Positions 47,312 to 55,581 of a stretch of DNA of 64,000 nucleotides are shown piece after piece. A model generated the notes under the pieces. It was not told where the DNA came from. It saw nothing but the letters and a program-made list of their open reading frames with translations, and ran no database searches. The DNA lies in NCBI RefSeq assembly GCF_003935375.1, contig NZ_RHQM01000007.1, positions 124,001 through 188,000 of the forward strand. Reading direction: 5' to 3'. The translations under genes and the position numbers were made by a program. This DNA comes from Stutzerimonas xanthomarina (GTDB lineage: Bacteria; Pseudomonadota; Gammaproteobacteria; Pseudomonadales; Pseudomonadaceae). How positions within the stretch are numbered: the stretch's first letter is position 1; every line of letters starts with the position of its first letter.

Positions 47312-48676
47312 ATGACCAGCTTCCCACTCTCCTCCGTCGAGGAGCTGAAACAGCGGCTGCAGGACAAGGGCGTGAAGTACGCCATGGCCAGCTACGTCGA
47401 CATGCACGGCGTGATCAAAGGCAAGTTCGTTCCGCTCGACCATCTGGGGCAGATGCTTCGCGGTTCCGAGCTGTACACCGGCGCAGCGCTGGACGGCGTG
47501 CCGCAGCAGATCAGCGATAACGAAGTGGCGGCGATGCCCGATCCGGCCAGCGCCACCCAGTGCAGCTGGAACCGCAGCCTGGCCTGGTTCGCCAGCGACC
47601 TCTATCTGGACGGCAAGCCCTTCGACGCCTGCTCGCGCGGCATTCTCAAGCGCCAGACCGACGCTGCGGCCGAGATGGGCTACAGCTTCAATCTGGGCAT
47701 CGAGACCGAGTTCTTCCTCTACAAGGACACCCCGGACGGTGGCTTCGCCCCACTCAGCGATCGTGATACCGCGGCCAAGCCCTGCTATGACCCGCGCCTG
47801 CTGATGGACAACCTGCCGGTGATCGATGAGCTGGTGGAAGCCATGAACGAGATGGGCTGGGGCGTGTATTCGTTCGACCATGAAGACGCCAACGGCCAGT
47901 TCGAAACCGACTTCAAGTACGCCGACGCACTGACCATGGCCGACCGCTTCGTGTTCTTCCGCATGATGGCCAACGAGATCGCCCGCAAGCACGGCGCCTT
48001 CGCCACCTTCATGCCCAAGCCCTCGGCGCAGCGCACCGGCAGCGGCGCGCACTACAACATGTCACTGGCGGACCTGGCCTCGGGCAAGAACCTCTTCGAA
48101 GTGGATGGCGAAGACCCTCACGGCTGCGGTGTCACCCCGCTCGCCTATCACTTCATCGCCGGCGTGCTGAAACACGCCAAGGCGATCTGCGCGGTCATCG
48201 CGCCAACGGTGAACAGCTACAAGCGGCTGATCCGCAAGGGCGCCATGTCCGGCTCGACCTGGGCGCCGGTGTTCGTCTGCTACGGCAACAACAACCGCAC
48301 CAACATGCTGCGCATCCCGTCCCAGGGCGCACGGGTCGAATGCCGCGCCGCGGATATCGGCTGCAACCCCTATCTCGGCGCTGCGATGATCCTCGCCGCC
48401 GGCCTTGAAGGCATCCGCGACAAGCTCGAACCGGGCCAGCCGCACCGCGAGAACATGTACGACTACAGCGAAAAGGACGTCGCGGACATGGGCATCGAAA
48501 CCCTGCCGCGCACGCTGTCCGAAGCCATCGACGCCTTCGAGGCCGACCCGCTGTCGCGCCAGGTCTTCGGCGACGCCATGTACCAGGCCTTCGTCGACTA
48601 CAAGCGCGACGAATGGAATGCCTACCACACCCATGTTTCCGACTGGGAAATCCAGCGCTATCTGAAATTCTTCTGA
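47312..48676 (+). CDS. Glutamine synthetase type III / gamma-glutamylamide synthetase homologue
   Basis: 454 residues. An N-terminal beta-grasp part (YVDMHGVIKGKFVPLDHL) and the ATP/Glu domain follow, with metal ligands in GIETEFFLY, NGQFETDFKYADAL, the ATP-site FMPKPSAQRTGSGAHYNMSL, and RIPSQGARVECRAADIGCNPYL. This matches the rhizobial GlnT-like group rather than housekeeping GlnA. Such enzymes ligate glutamate to ammonia or an amine. It may capture ammonia or a methylated amine released by the adjacent amide-hydrolysing pathways. The ATG at 47312 has AAGGAG 9 nt upstream. It is co-transcribed with the next binding protein. Confidence 0.85.
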   Translation: MTSFPLSSVEELKQRLQDKGVKYAMASYVDMHGVIKGKFVPLDHLGQMLRGSELYTGAALDGVPQQISDNEVAAMPDPASATQCSWNRSLAWFASDLYLDGKPFDACSRGILKRQTDAAAEMGYSFNLGIETEFFLYKDTPDGGFAPLSDRDTAAKPCYDPRLLMDNLPVIDELVEAMNEMGWGVYSFDHEDANGQFETDFKYADALTMADRFVFFRMMANEIARKHGAFATFMPKPSAQRTGSGAHYNMSLADLASGKNLFEVDGEDPHGCGVTPLAYHFIAGVLKHAKAICAVIAPTVNSYKRLIRKGAMSGSTWAPVFVCYGNNNRTNMLRIPSQGARVECRAADIGCNPYLGAAMILAAGLEGIRDKLEPGQPHRENMYDYSEKDVADMGIETLPRTLSEAIDAFEADPLSRQVFGDAMYQAFVDYKRDEWNAYHTHVSDWEIQRYLKFF

Positions 48677-48698
48677 CTCGATGAAAAGGAGATTCACC

Positions 48699-49772
48699 AT
48701 GCAAGCCAATACGTTCAAGCGGGCACTCTGTGCCGGCGCCGTGATCTTTGCAGCCCTTTCGCCTTTTGCAGCGCAGGCCGAGGAAAAGAAAAGCTTCGAT
48801 ATTGCCTGGACCATCTACGCCGGCTGGATGCCATGGAAGTATGCGGATGAGTCGGGAATCATGAAGAAGTGGGCCGACAAGTACGGGATCGAAGTGAACA
48901 TCACCCAGGTCAACGACTACGTCGAGTCGATCAACCAGTACAGCGCCGGCCAGTTCGACGGGGTGGTCGCCACCAGCATGGATGCGCTGTCAATTCCGGC
49001 AGCCGGCGGCATCGATACCACGGCACTGATCGTCGGTGACTATTCCAACGGCAACGACGGGATGGTGATGAAGGACAGCGCCGACCTGAAGAGCCTCAAG
49101 GATCAGCAGATCCATCTGGTCGAGCTGTCGGTTTCGCATTACCTGCTGGCCCAGGCGCTCGATAGCGTCGGCATGAGCGAGCGCGACGTACAGGTGGTCA
49201 ACACCTCGGACGCCGATCTGGTCGCCGCATTCAGTACGGACGAAGTGCGCAATGTCGTGACATGGAATCCGCTGCTCGACGAAGTCGCCGCCACGCCCGG
49301 TGCGCACCGCACCTTCGACTCCAGCCAGATCCCCGGCCACATCAAGGACCTGACCATCGTCAACAGCGAAACCCTGGCCGACAACCCTGATTTCGGCAAA
49401 GCCGTGGTTGGCGCCTGGTATGAGGTGATGGCGATCCTGGAAAGCGACACCGACGAAGGCGCCAAGGCGCGTGCCTCGCTGGGCCAGGCCTCCGGAACCG
49501 ATCAGGCAGGGTACGAAAGCCAGCTCAAGGGCATGAAGATGTTCTGGAAGCCGGCCGACTCGCTGGCGTTCATCAACAGCGACGAGGCTTATCAGGCCAT
49601 GGACAGCGTGCGCAGATTCTCCTTCGACCACGGTCTGCTGGGCGACGGTGCGGACTCGGTAGACTTCATCGGCATCGCCATGCCCGGCGGCAAGTTGATG
49701 GGCTCGGACGCCAACGTCAAACTGCGTTTCGATACTACCTACATGCAAATGGCCGCGGACGGAAAACTCTGA
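48699..49772 (+). CDS. Periplasmic binding protein of the type found in urea/guanidine carboxylase loci
   Basis: 357 residues from the ATG at 48699; an ATG at 48681 is in fact part of the Shine-Dalgarno region (AAAAGGAGA). Signal peptide about 1-29 (AQA-EEK). The mature protein opens FDIAWTIYAGWMPWKYADESGIMKKWADKYGI and has VVATSMDALSIPAAGG and FVGD-like IVGDYSNG, the pattern of the 'putative urea ABC transporter substrate-binding protein' that normally heads carboxylase operons. It is unlike the binding protein at 36930. Since the riboswitch-1 operon lacks a binding protein, this is the best candidate for its partner, displaced by 23 kb and now behind a glutamine-synthetase-like gene. Confidence 0.82.
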   Translation: MQANTFKRALCAGAVIFAALSPFAAQAEEKKSFDIAWTIYAGWMPWKYADESGIMKKWADKYGIEVNITQVNDYVESINQYSAGQFDGVVATSMDALSIPAAGGIDTTALIVGDYSNGNDGMVMKDSADLKSLKDQQIHLVELSVSHYLLAQALDSVGMSERDVQVVNTSDADLVAAFSTDEVRNVVTWNPLLDEVAATPGAHRTFDSSQIPGHIKDLTIVNSETLADNPDFGKAVVGAWYEVMAILESDTDEGAKARASLGQASGTDQAGYESQLKGMKMFWKPADSLAFINSDEAYQAMDSVRRFSFDHGLLGDGADSVDFIGIAMPGGKLMGSDANVKLRFDTTYMQMAADGKL

Positions 49773-49786
49773 ATCCTCAGCCCCTG

Positions 49787-49808
49787 ACGGGCGCCAGGCG
49801 CCCGTTTC
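49787..49808 (+). terminator. Terminator after the displaced binding-protein gene
   Basis: ACGGGCG and CGCCCGT form a 7-bp stem with a 5-nt loop followed by TTTC, 15 bp after the stop. Confidence 0.65.
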
Positions 49809-49818
49809 ATCAGCCACG

Positions 49819-49839
49819 GCGCGCTGTCGCACAGCGCGC
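49819..49839. promoter_or_regulatory. Strong inverted repeat upstream of the TetR gene
   Basis: GCGCGCTGT-CGC-ACAGCGCGC, two 9-bp perfect arms, lies 36 bp before the TetR start. It may be an operator for autoregulation or a second hairpin of the terminator just upstream. Confidence 0.45.
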
Positions 49840-49875
49840 TCTGGCTGATCCACCGCGCATCATCTGAGGCCCCAC

Positions 49876-50526
49876 ATGCGCCGGACCAAAGAAGACGCCG
49901 AACAGACCCGTCTGAAGATCATTGCTGCAGCACTGGAATTGTTCAGCCGCAACGGTTACTCGAACACCACGCTGGCGATGATCGCCGACAGCGCCGGCTT
50001 CAGCCGCGGCCCGATCTACTGGCATTTCAAAAGCAAGGACGAACTGTACGAAGCGGTCCTGGCCTACTCCCAGGCACCGCTGGAGCAGCTCATCGCCCGC
50101 AGCCGAAAGCTGGCCGACGAGCCGCTTGTCGCGCTCGAGCACTTCATCGACGACTGGTTTCGGCTGTTGCTCGAGGATCGCTGGTATCGCCAGTCTTTTG
50201 AGATCCTGCTGAACAAGACCGAACTCACGGCACAGATGGCCAGCACATTGAAGCGTGAACGCAAGCTGACCCGCGACATGGTACAGCTGCTGGAGGCGCT
50301 GGTCGAGCGAAGTCAGCAGACGCCTGGCACCGGCAACTGCCAATCCCCACGATCGCTGGCGCTGCTGCTCTATTCAAGCCTGATGGGCATCACCCACACC
50401 TGGTTGCTGTCACCCAAGCTGTTTTCGCTCAGGGAGCAGACGCCCTTCATGGCGAGCAATCTGTTGGCGCTGGTGACGTCGCACGCTCCATCCTCAGTGA
50501 CTAGCCAAGCAAGCGAGGGCGCTTGA
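49876..50526 (+). CDS. TetR/AcrR-family transcriptional repressor
   Basis: 216 residues. The N-terminal helix-turn-helix (MRRTKEDAEQTRLKIIAAAL; TTLAMIADSAGFSRGPIYWHFKSKDELY) and a C-terminal domain resemble AcrR/TtgR-type efflux regulators. No efflux genes are adjacent, so its target is either the neighbouring glutamine-synthetase/binding-protein operon or a remote locus. Two inverted repeats nearby (47226 and 49819) are possible operators. Its 3' end overlaps the converging DUF1652 gene by 26 bp. Confidence 0.88.
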   Translation: MRRTKEDAEQTRLKIIAAALELFSRNGYSNTTLAMIADSAGFSRGPIYWHFKSKDELYEAVLAYSQAPLEQLIARSRKLADEPLVALEHFIDDWFRLLLEDRWYRQSFEILLNKTELTAQMASTLKRERKLTRDMVQLLEALVERSQQTPGTGNCQSPRSLALLLYSSLMGITHTWLLSPKLFSLREQTPFMASNLLALVTSHAPSSVTSQASEGA

Positions 50527-50773
50527 GCTTGCTCAGCAGCGCCGGCCGCAGCGCGGCGGCGTCCAGATCGATGGTATTGATCAGCCCGGTGATCTCGGCG
50601 CGGGAAAGCGATAGCCGGCACGGCAAACCGGTAAGCAAAAGCGACTCGCCTGCTGCTTCATCGACTAGCAGCACGCGGATGGTCGAGGGCGAATCCATCC
50701 GCGCGCTGAACAGCAGCGGTTCGAAATATTGTTGAACCAGGGCAAATGCCTCTGGTTGCCTGAATCGCTTCAT
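50501..50773 (-). CDS. DUF1652 family protein
   Basis: 90 residues from the ATG at 50773. The family is almost confined to pseudomonads; the conserved motifs FEPLLFSARMDSPSTIRVLLVDEA and GLPCRLSLSRAEITGLI are visible. It is a small cytosolic protein of unknown function. A longer frame reaching 50869 adds an unrelated N-terminus and is rejected. Its 3' end overlaps the TetR gene end. Confidence 0.8.
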   Translation of the reverse strand: MKRFRQPEAFALVQQYFEPLLFSARMDSPSTIRVLLVDEAAGESLLLTGLPCRLSLSRAEITGLINTIDLDAAALRPALLSKLKRPRLLG

Positions 50774-50996
50774 GATGACAACTCCATTTGTCAGGCGGCG
50801 GATTCTAGCAGTGGCTTTCGCATCGCTCTGGCTGGCAAGTGCCAACTGCAGCACAACGTGCGTCGACACTGTCAGAGCAAAACTTGCCCTACGGATGTTG
50901 CAGGAAGTCGCGCGGGCAGCCTACGCAATGAACTGCAGCCTCACATTCGCCGATCCTGGCAACATCCGCGCTCGTTTTCAGTACCACAGAAACGCT

Positions 50997-51021
50997 GAAG
51001 GCCCCGTAATCGGGGCCTTCA
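50997..51021 (-). terminator. Terminator downstream of tRNA-Ser
   Basis: GAAGGCCCC and GGGGCCTTC pair across a short loop, 11 nt past the tRNA 3' end on the reverse strand. Downstream T residues are few but the stem is strong. Confidence 0.65.
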
Positions 51022-51031
51022 GGATTGCAGA

Positions 51032-51121
51032 TGGCGGAAGCGCAGAGATTCGAACTCTGGGAAGGGTCTCCCCTTCGGCGGTTTTCAAGACCGCTGCCTT
51101 CAACCACTCGGCCACACTTCC
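51032..51121 (-). tRNA. tRNA-Ser (anticodon UGA)
   Basis: 90 nt with encoded CCA. The acceptor stem GGAAGTG pairs with CGCTTCC, the anticodon arm is GCGGTC-TTGAAAA-CCGC giving anticodon TGA, a long class-II variable arm (GAAGGGGAGACCCTTC) follows, and the T arm contains GTTCGAATC. It is next to yccA, the same place as in P. aeruginosa. Confidence 0.96.
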
Positions 51122-51249
51122 GGATAAAGCGGGCGCAATAGTACCGGATAGAAATACACTGTCAAACACTGATGCTAGGCATCCAACTTGCCTCTGTTAT
51201 GATCCGGGACAAATCGTCTCAGGCTTGAATTCATCCAAGGAGTGTCGCC

Positions 51250-51918
51250 ATGCACGAACACGAATACGCGCTTAGCCACACGCAGGTCGAACAGCGTGAG
51301 GTCAGCAAGGTCCTGCGCAACACCTACGGGCTACTGGCCATGACGCTCGCGTTCAGCGGCCTGGTTGCCTATATGGCCATGCAGGCCAACGCGGCCTACC
51401 CGAACATCTTCGTGGTGCTGATCGGCTTCTATGGCCTGTTCTTCCTCACCGCCAAGCTGCGCAACTCGGCATGGGGCCTGGTTTCCACCTTCGCTCTGAC
51501 CGGCTTCATGGGCTACACGCTCGGGCCGATCCTCAATATGTATCTGGGTCTGGCCAATGGCGGTGAGCTGATTAGCTCGGCGCTGTCGATGACCGCTCTG
51601 GTGTTCTTCGGACTGTCGGCCTACGTGCTGATTACCCGCAAGGACATGAGCTTCCTCAGTGGCTTCATCACCGCGGGTTTCTTCGTGTTGATCGGCGCCA
51701 TGCTGGCGGGCTTCTTCTTCCAGATCACCGGGCTGCAACTGGCGATCAGCGCAGGTTTCGTGCTGTTCTCCTCGGCCTGCATTCTGTTCCAGACCAGCGC
51801 CATCATCCACGGCGGCGAGCGTAACTACATCATGGCCACCATCGGCCTGTTCGTTTCGCTGTACAACCTGTTCATCAGCCTGCTGCAGCTGCTGGGCATC
51901 TTCGGTGGCGACGACTGA
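51250..51918 (+). CDS. yccA: Bax inhibitor-1 / YccA family membrane protein
   Basis: 222 residues with seven helices between about 25 and 215, a cytosolic N-terminus ([29 protein letters not shown]) and the conserved C-terminal [39 protein letters not shown] (His, Glu and Asn conserved). YccA-type proteins modulate the FtsH/HflKC protease. AAGGAG precedes the ATG. A hairpin ends the gene. Confidence 0.93.
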   Translation: MHEHEYALSHTQVEQREVSKVLRNTYGLLAMTLAFSGLVAYMAMQANAAYPNIFVVLIGFYGLFFLTAKLRNSAWGLVSTFALTGFMGYTLGPILNMYLGLANGGELISSALSMTALVFFGLSAYVLITRKDMSFLSGFITAGFFVLIGAMLAGFFFQITGLQLAISAGFVLFSSACILFQTSAIIHGGERNYIMATIGLFVSLYNLFISLLQLLGIFGGDD

Positions 51919-51932
51919 TCCGGCATCGCCTT

Positions 51933-51962
51933 GAACGAGCCCGCTTCGGCGGGCTTTTTCAT
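51933..51962 (+). terminator. Terminator after yccA
   Basis: GCCCGC-TTC-GGCGGGC stem followed by TTTTT. Confidence 0.9.
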
Positions 51963-52008
51963 GCCCGCAGCTGGCGTATCATGTCAGCTGTTCTGCCATG
52001 GTGCTCCG

Positions 52009-52401
52009 ATGAAATTCGTAATCGCCCTGTTCGCTCCGCCCCATTCACCCGCTGCCCGCCGCGCGTTGCGCTTTGCCGAAGCCGTGCTCGCTGGCGGGCA
52101 TGAAATCGTCCGGCTGTTCTTCTATCAGGATGGCGTGCACAGTGCTTCAGCGAACGTCGTGGCGGCACAGGACGAACTGGACGTGGCGGCTGAATGGAGC
52201 CGTTTCGTCAGCGCCAACCAGCTGGACGGCGTGGTCTGCATCGCCGCCGGCCTGCGTCGCGGCGTACTGGATGCCGGCGAAGCGCAGCGCTACCAGCGTC
52301 CGGCAGCGAACCTTGCCGCTGGCTGGGAGCTGTCGGGGCTGGGCCAGTTGCATGAAGCCGCGCAGCAGGCCGATCGGCTCGTCTGCTTCGGAGGCCAATG
52401 A
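52009..52401 (+). CDS. tusD: Sulfurtransferase TusD
   Basis: 130 residues of the DsrE fold. TusBCD relays persulfide sulfur from TusA to TusE and MnmA for 2-thiouridine at wobble U34 of tRNA. The start MKFVIALFAPPHSP is typical. The active Cys lies in the middle of the helix-loop segment DGVVCIAAGLRRGVLD. The stop overlaps tusC by ATGA. Confidence 0.93.
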   Translation: MKFVIALFAPPHSPAARRALRFAEAVLAGGHEIVRLFFYQDGVHSASANVVAAQDELDVAAEWSRFVSANQLDGVVCIAAGLRRGVLDAGEAQRYQRPAANLAAGWELSGLGQLHEAAQQADRLVCFGGQ

Positions 52402-52760
52402 TGGCGCGTTCCATGCTTATCATCAGCCGTCAGGCGCCTTGGGCCGGCCCCTCTGCGCGTGAGGCACTGGATATCGTTTTGGCCGGTGGCGCTTTCGAGC
52501 TGCCGCTAGGGCTGCTGTTTCTCGATGACGGCGTGTTCCAGCTTACGAAGGCGCAGCAGGCCGCATCGCTCGAGCAGAAAGACCTGACAGCGAATCTACA
52601 GGCGCTGCCGCTGTTCGGCATCGACAGCCTGTTCGTCGCTCGCAGCAGCCTGACCGAGCGCAACCTGGATGAATCCTCTCTGGCGCTGCCGGTCGAAATC
52701 CTCGACGACGCTGGCCTGAGCACCCTGATCAACCGCTATGACCATGTGATCACGATCTGA
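52398..52760 (+). CDS. tusC: Sulfur relay protein TusC
   Basis: 120 residues, DsrF-like, with the conserved SAREALDIVLAGGAFELPLGLLFLDDGVFQL. It forms the TusBCD hexamer with its neighbours. ATG at 52398 or 52401 (two adjacent) behind GGAGG. It overlaps tusD by 4 bp and tusB by 1 bp. Confidence 0.93.
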   Translation: MMARSMLIISRQAPWAGPSAREALDIVLAGGAFELPLGLLFLDDGVFQLTKAQQAASLEQKDLTANLQALPLFGIDSLFVARSSLTERNLDESSLALPVEILDDAGLSTLINRYDHVITI

Positions 52761-53062
52761 TGGCGACTCTGCATCTGCTTTCCCATTCGCCCTTCAGCGA
52801 CGGCCGCTTCAACAGCTGTCTGCCGCTACTAGGCGACACCGACGCCCTGCTGCTGGCCGGCGACGCAACCTACGCCCTGACAGCCGGAACCAAACCCGCG
52901 ACCGAATTGGAGCAACTGCCAGAGCAGGTCGCGCTGTTCGCACTTGAAGAAGACGTGCAGGCCCGGGCACTCGGCATGCTGCCGCCGCGCGTGCAATTGC
53001 TGGACTACGCGGGCTTCGTCGAACTGACCTGCCGTTACGAACGGATCAACAGCTGGCTATGA
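52760..53062 (+). CDS. tusB: Sulfur relay protein TusB
   Basis: 100 residues, DsrH-like, with LHLLSHSPFSDGRFNSCLPLLGDTDALLL. It is the third subunit of the TusBCD complex. The overlaps with tusC (1 bp) and tusE (4 bp) show a single translation-coupled unit. Confidence 0.92.
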   Translation: MATLHLLSHSPFSDGRFNSCLPLLGDTDALLLAGDATYALTAGTKPATELEQLPEQVALFALEEDVQARALGMLPPRVQLLDYAGFVELTCRYERINSWL

Positions 53063-53394
53063 GCAGCCTGGTCGTGGATGGGCGCGAGATCGCGCTGGAC
53101 AAGGACGGCTTTCTGGTCGATCTGAGCGACTGGAACGAAGCCGTTGCCGAAGCGCTGGCGCGCCGTGAGGAGTTGGAGCTGGAAGACGAACATCGGGAAG
53201 TGCTTCGACTGCTGCGCGAGTTCTATGCTGAATTCCAGCTGTCGCCGGCCACACGCCCGCTGATCAAGTACACCGCACTCAAGCTGGGGCCTGAAAAGGG
53301 CAACAGCATGCACCTCAACCGCCTGTTCAAGGGCGCCCCTGCCAAACTGGCCGCCAAGCTGGCCGGGCTGCCAAAACCGAGCAACTGCCTATGA
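53059..53394 (+). CDS. tusE: Sulfur relay protein TusE (DsrC family)
   Basis: 111 residues. It has the DsrC/TusE core DGFLVDLSDWNEAVAEALARRE and ends in PSNCL, whose penultimate Cys carries the persulfide handed to MnmA. It overlaps tusB and ybiB by 4 bp each. Confidence 0.94.
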   Translation: MSSLVVDGREIALDKDGFLVDLSDWNEAVAEALARREELELEDEHREVLRLLREFYAEFQLSPATRPLIKYTALKLGPEKGNSMHLNRLFKGAPAKLAAKLAGLPKPSNCL

Positions 53395-54374
53395 GCCTCG
53401 AAACGCCTGCAGAACATCCTTTCGCCGCCTTCGTGCGCATCCTTGGCAAAGGCAAGCGTGGCGCCCGCGACCTGACACGCGAAGAAGCCCGCGAAGCCAT
53501 GGGCATGCTGCTCGACGGCAAGGTGGAGGACGCTCAGCTGGGCGCCTTCCTCATGTTGCTGCGGCACAAGGAAGAAAGCCCCGACGAGCTGGCGGGCTTT
53601 ACCCAGGCCGTGCGTGAGCGCGTGCAGGCACCGACTATCCCGGTCGATATCGACTGGCCGACCTATGCCGGCAAGAAGCGCCACCTGCCCTGGTATCTGC
53701 TGGCAGCCAAGTGCCTGGCGGCCAATGGCATACGCATCCTCATGCACGGTGGCGGTGCCCATACTGCTGGGCGCGTCTATAGCGAACAGCAGCTTGAGCT
53801 GCTGGGCATTCGTCGATGCGAGAACTGGCAACAGGTCAGCGTGGCACTGGACCAGAGCAATCTCGCGTTCATCCCGCTGGGAGCCTGGATGCCGGTGCTG
53901 CAGCGCATGATCGACATGCGCAACCTGCTCGGCCTGCGCTCGCCAATCCACTCGCTGGCGCGCCTGCTCAACCCGCTGGGCGCACGCTGCGGCCTGCAGA
54001 GCATCTTCCACCCCGGCTATCAGGATGCCCATCGCCAGGCCAGCACCCTGCTCGGGGACCACGCCATCGTCATCAAGGGCGAAGGCGGCGAGATCGAGAT
54101 GAACCCGGACAACATCTCGCACCTCTACGGCACCACTGGCGGCACACCGTGGGACGAGGAATGGCCGGCACTGTCCGAGCGGCGCCACGTGAAGCCCGCA
54201 CAGCTCGACCCGCAGCAGCTGCTTGCCGTCTGGGCTGGCGAGCAGGAAGACGCCTACGGTGAACTCGCTGTGATCGCCACCATGGCCCTTGCCCTGCGAG
54301 GCCTTGGCGCGACGCGGGAGGCAGCTTTCGAGCAAGCGCAAAGCTACTGGCGCGCCCGCCATTCATCGATTTAA
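53391..54374 (+). CDS. ybiB: TrpD2/YbiB-like nucleic-acid-binding protein
   Basis: 327 residues with the anthranilate-phosphoribosyltransferase fold: an N-terminal helical domain (LTREEAREAMGMLLDGKVED...LGAFLMLLRHKEE) and a larger domain with HGGGAHTAGR and GGEIEMNP. YbiB proteins have lost the PRPP catalytic site and bind nucleic acid. The fusion to the tus operon by ATGA overlap, also seen in other pseudomonads, suggests a link with tRNA thiolation. Confidence 0.88.
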   Translation: MSLETPAEHPFAAFVRILGKGKRGARDLTREEAREAMGMLLDGKVEDAQLGAFLMLLRHKEESPDELAGFTQAVRERVQAPTIPVDIDWPTYAGKKRHLPWYLLAAKCLAANGIRILMHGGGAHTAGRVYSEQQLELLGIRRCENWQQVSVALDQSNLAFIPLGAWMPVLQRMIDMRNLLGLRSPIHSLARLLNPLGARCGLQSIFHPGYQDAHRQASTLLGDHAIVIKGEGGEIEMNPDNISHLYGTTGGTPWDEEWPALSERRHVKPAQLDPQQLLAVWAGEQEDAYGELAVIATMALALRGLGATREAAFEQAQSYWRARHSSI

Positions 54375-54458
54375 GCGATAGGATTAACCCGCCATTCGGT
54401 CACATCGATCGAACGATGCTTCCTAGACTGGCCTCCTATGCCGTAACAGGAGGGCACC

Positions 54459-55466
54459 ATGGGATTACTGATCGATGGCCAGTGGCACGACCGCTGGTAT
54501 GCAAGCCGCGATGGCAAATTCGAACGCGAACAGGCCAAGCGCCGGCACTGGGTCACGCCCGACGGCGCGCCCGGGCCTGACGGCCAGGGTGGCTTCCAGG
54601 CCGAGGCCGGTCGCTATCATCTCTATGTTTCGCTTGCCTGTCCGTGGGCGCATCGCACGCTGATCTACCGCAAGCTCAAGGGGCTCGAGCCGCTGATCGA
54701 CGTGTCCGTAGTCAGCTGGCTGATGGCCGAGCACGGCTGGACCTTCGACAAGTCCACCGGCTCCAGCGGCGATGCGCTGGACGAATTCGACTACCTCCAT
54801 CAGCGCTACACCCGTGACGATCCGAAGTACTCGGGCCGGGTCACCGTCCCCGTTCTCTGGGATCGCGAGCGCCAATGCATCGTCAACAACGAATCGGCCG
54901 AGATCATCCGCATCTTCAACAGCGCTTTCGACGAACTGACCGGCTCAACGCTGGATTTCTACCCAGAGGCACTGCATGGCGAAATCGATGCGCTAAACGC
55001 GCGGATCTATCCGGCGATCAACAACGGGGTCTACCGAGCAGGTTTCGCCACGACCCAGGAGGCCTACGAAGAGGCCTTCGACGAGTTGTTCCGTGAGCTC
55101 GACTGGTTGGAGCGACGCCTGGGCAAGCAGCGCTACCTGACAGGGGAGTACCTGACAGAGGCCGATTGGCGCCTGTTCACCACAGCCATTCGCTTCGACG
55201 CGGTTTACCACGGCCACTTCAAGTGCAACCTGCGCCGCATCGAGGACTATCCGAACCTGTCGAACTGGCTACGCGAGCTGTACCAGTGGCCGGGAATTGC
55301 CGAAACGGTGGATTTCACACACATCAAGAACCACTACTACGCCAGCCATCGACAGATCAACGGAAATGGCATCGTGCCGAAAGGTCCGCTTCTTGGACTG
55401 GATCGACCACATGATCGCGAGCGCCTGCGAGGCAACGGCATCTGGGTGAGATCGGAGCACAGCTAG
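54459..55466 (+). CDS. Glutathionyl-hydroquinone reductase (Xi-class GST)
   Basis: 335 residues. The thioredoxin-fold motif CPWAHRT has catalytic Cys61, where ordinary GSTs have Ser or Tyr, and the C-terminal domain has the Xi-class Tyr-rich NNGVYRAGFATTQEAYEEAFDELF. The enzyme reduces glutathionyl-hydroquinones to hydroquinones. GGAGGG lies before the ATG at 54459. It stands alone as a single-gene transcript. Confidence 0.93.
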   Translation: MGLLIDGQWHDRWYASRDGKFEREQAKRRHWVTPDGAPGPDGQGGFQAEAGRYHLYVSLACPWAHRTLIYRKLKGLEPLIDVSVVSWLMAEHGWTFDKSTGSSGDALDEFDYLHQRYTRDDPKYSGRVTVPVLWDRERQCIVNNESAEIIRIFNSAFDELTGSTLDFYPEALHGEIDALNARIYPAINNGVYRAGFATTQEAYEEAFDELFRELDWLERRLGKQRYLTGEYLTEADWRLFTTAIRFDAVYHGHFKCNLRRIEDYPNLSNWLRELYQWPGIAETVDFTHIKNHYYASHRQINGNGIVPKGPLLGLDRPHDRERLRGNGIWVRSEHS

Positions 55467-55509
55467 CCTGAACCCCATACCATCGCCCAGATGTCGTGCT
55501 TCTACAAAA

Positions 55510-55560
55510 CTCCAGGCCCTGTGGGAGGCGCGCCCGCGGCGATGCGGTCACATCCGACGG
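55510..55560. repeat. REP-like extragenic palindromic element
   Basis: CTCCAGGCCCTGTGGGAGGC followed by GCGCCCGCGGCGATGCGGTC is the typical pseudomonad REP arrangement: a GTGGGAG head and a GC-rich palindromic core ending in CGCGGCGATGCGG. It lies between the converging hydroquinone reductase and nahK genes. Confidence 0.7.
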
Positions 55561-55581
55561 CTGCCGGGACCAGCGGATCAG

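Noticed and set aside
50774..51031. Forward frames reaching from the DUF1652 start across tRNA-Ser
   Set aside because: They run through a tRNA gene and its terminator and have no coding character.
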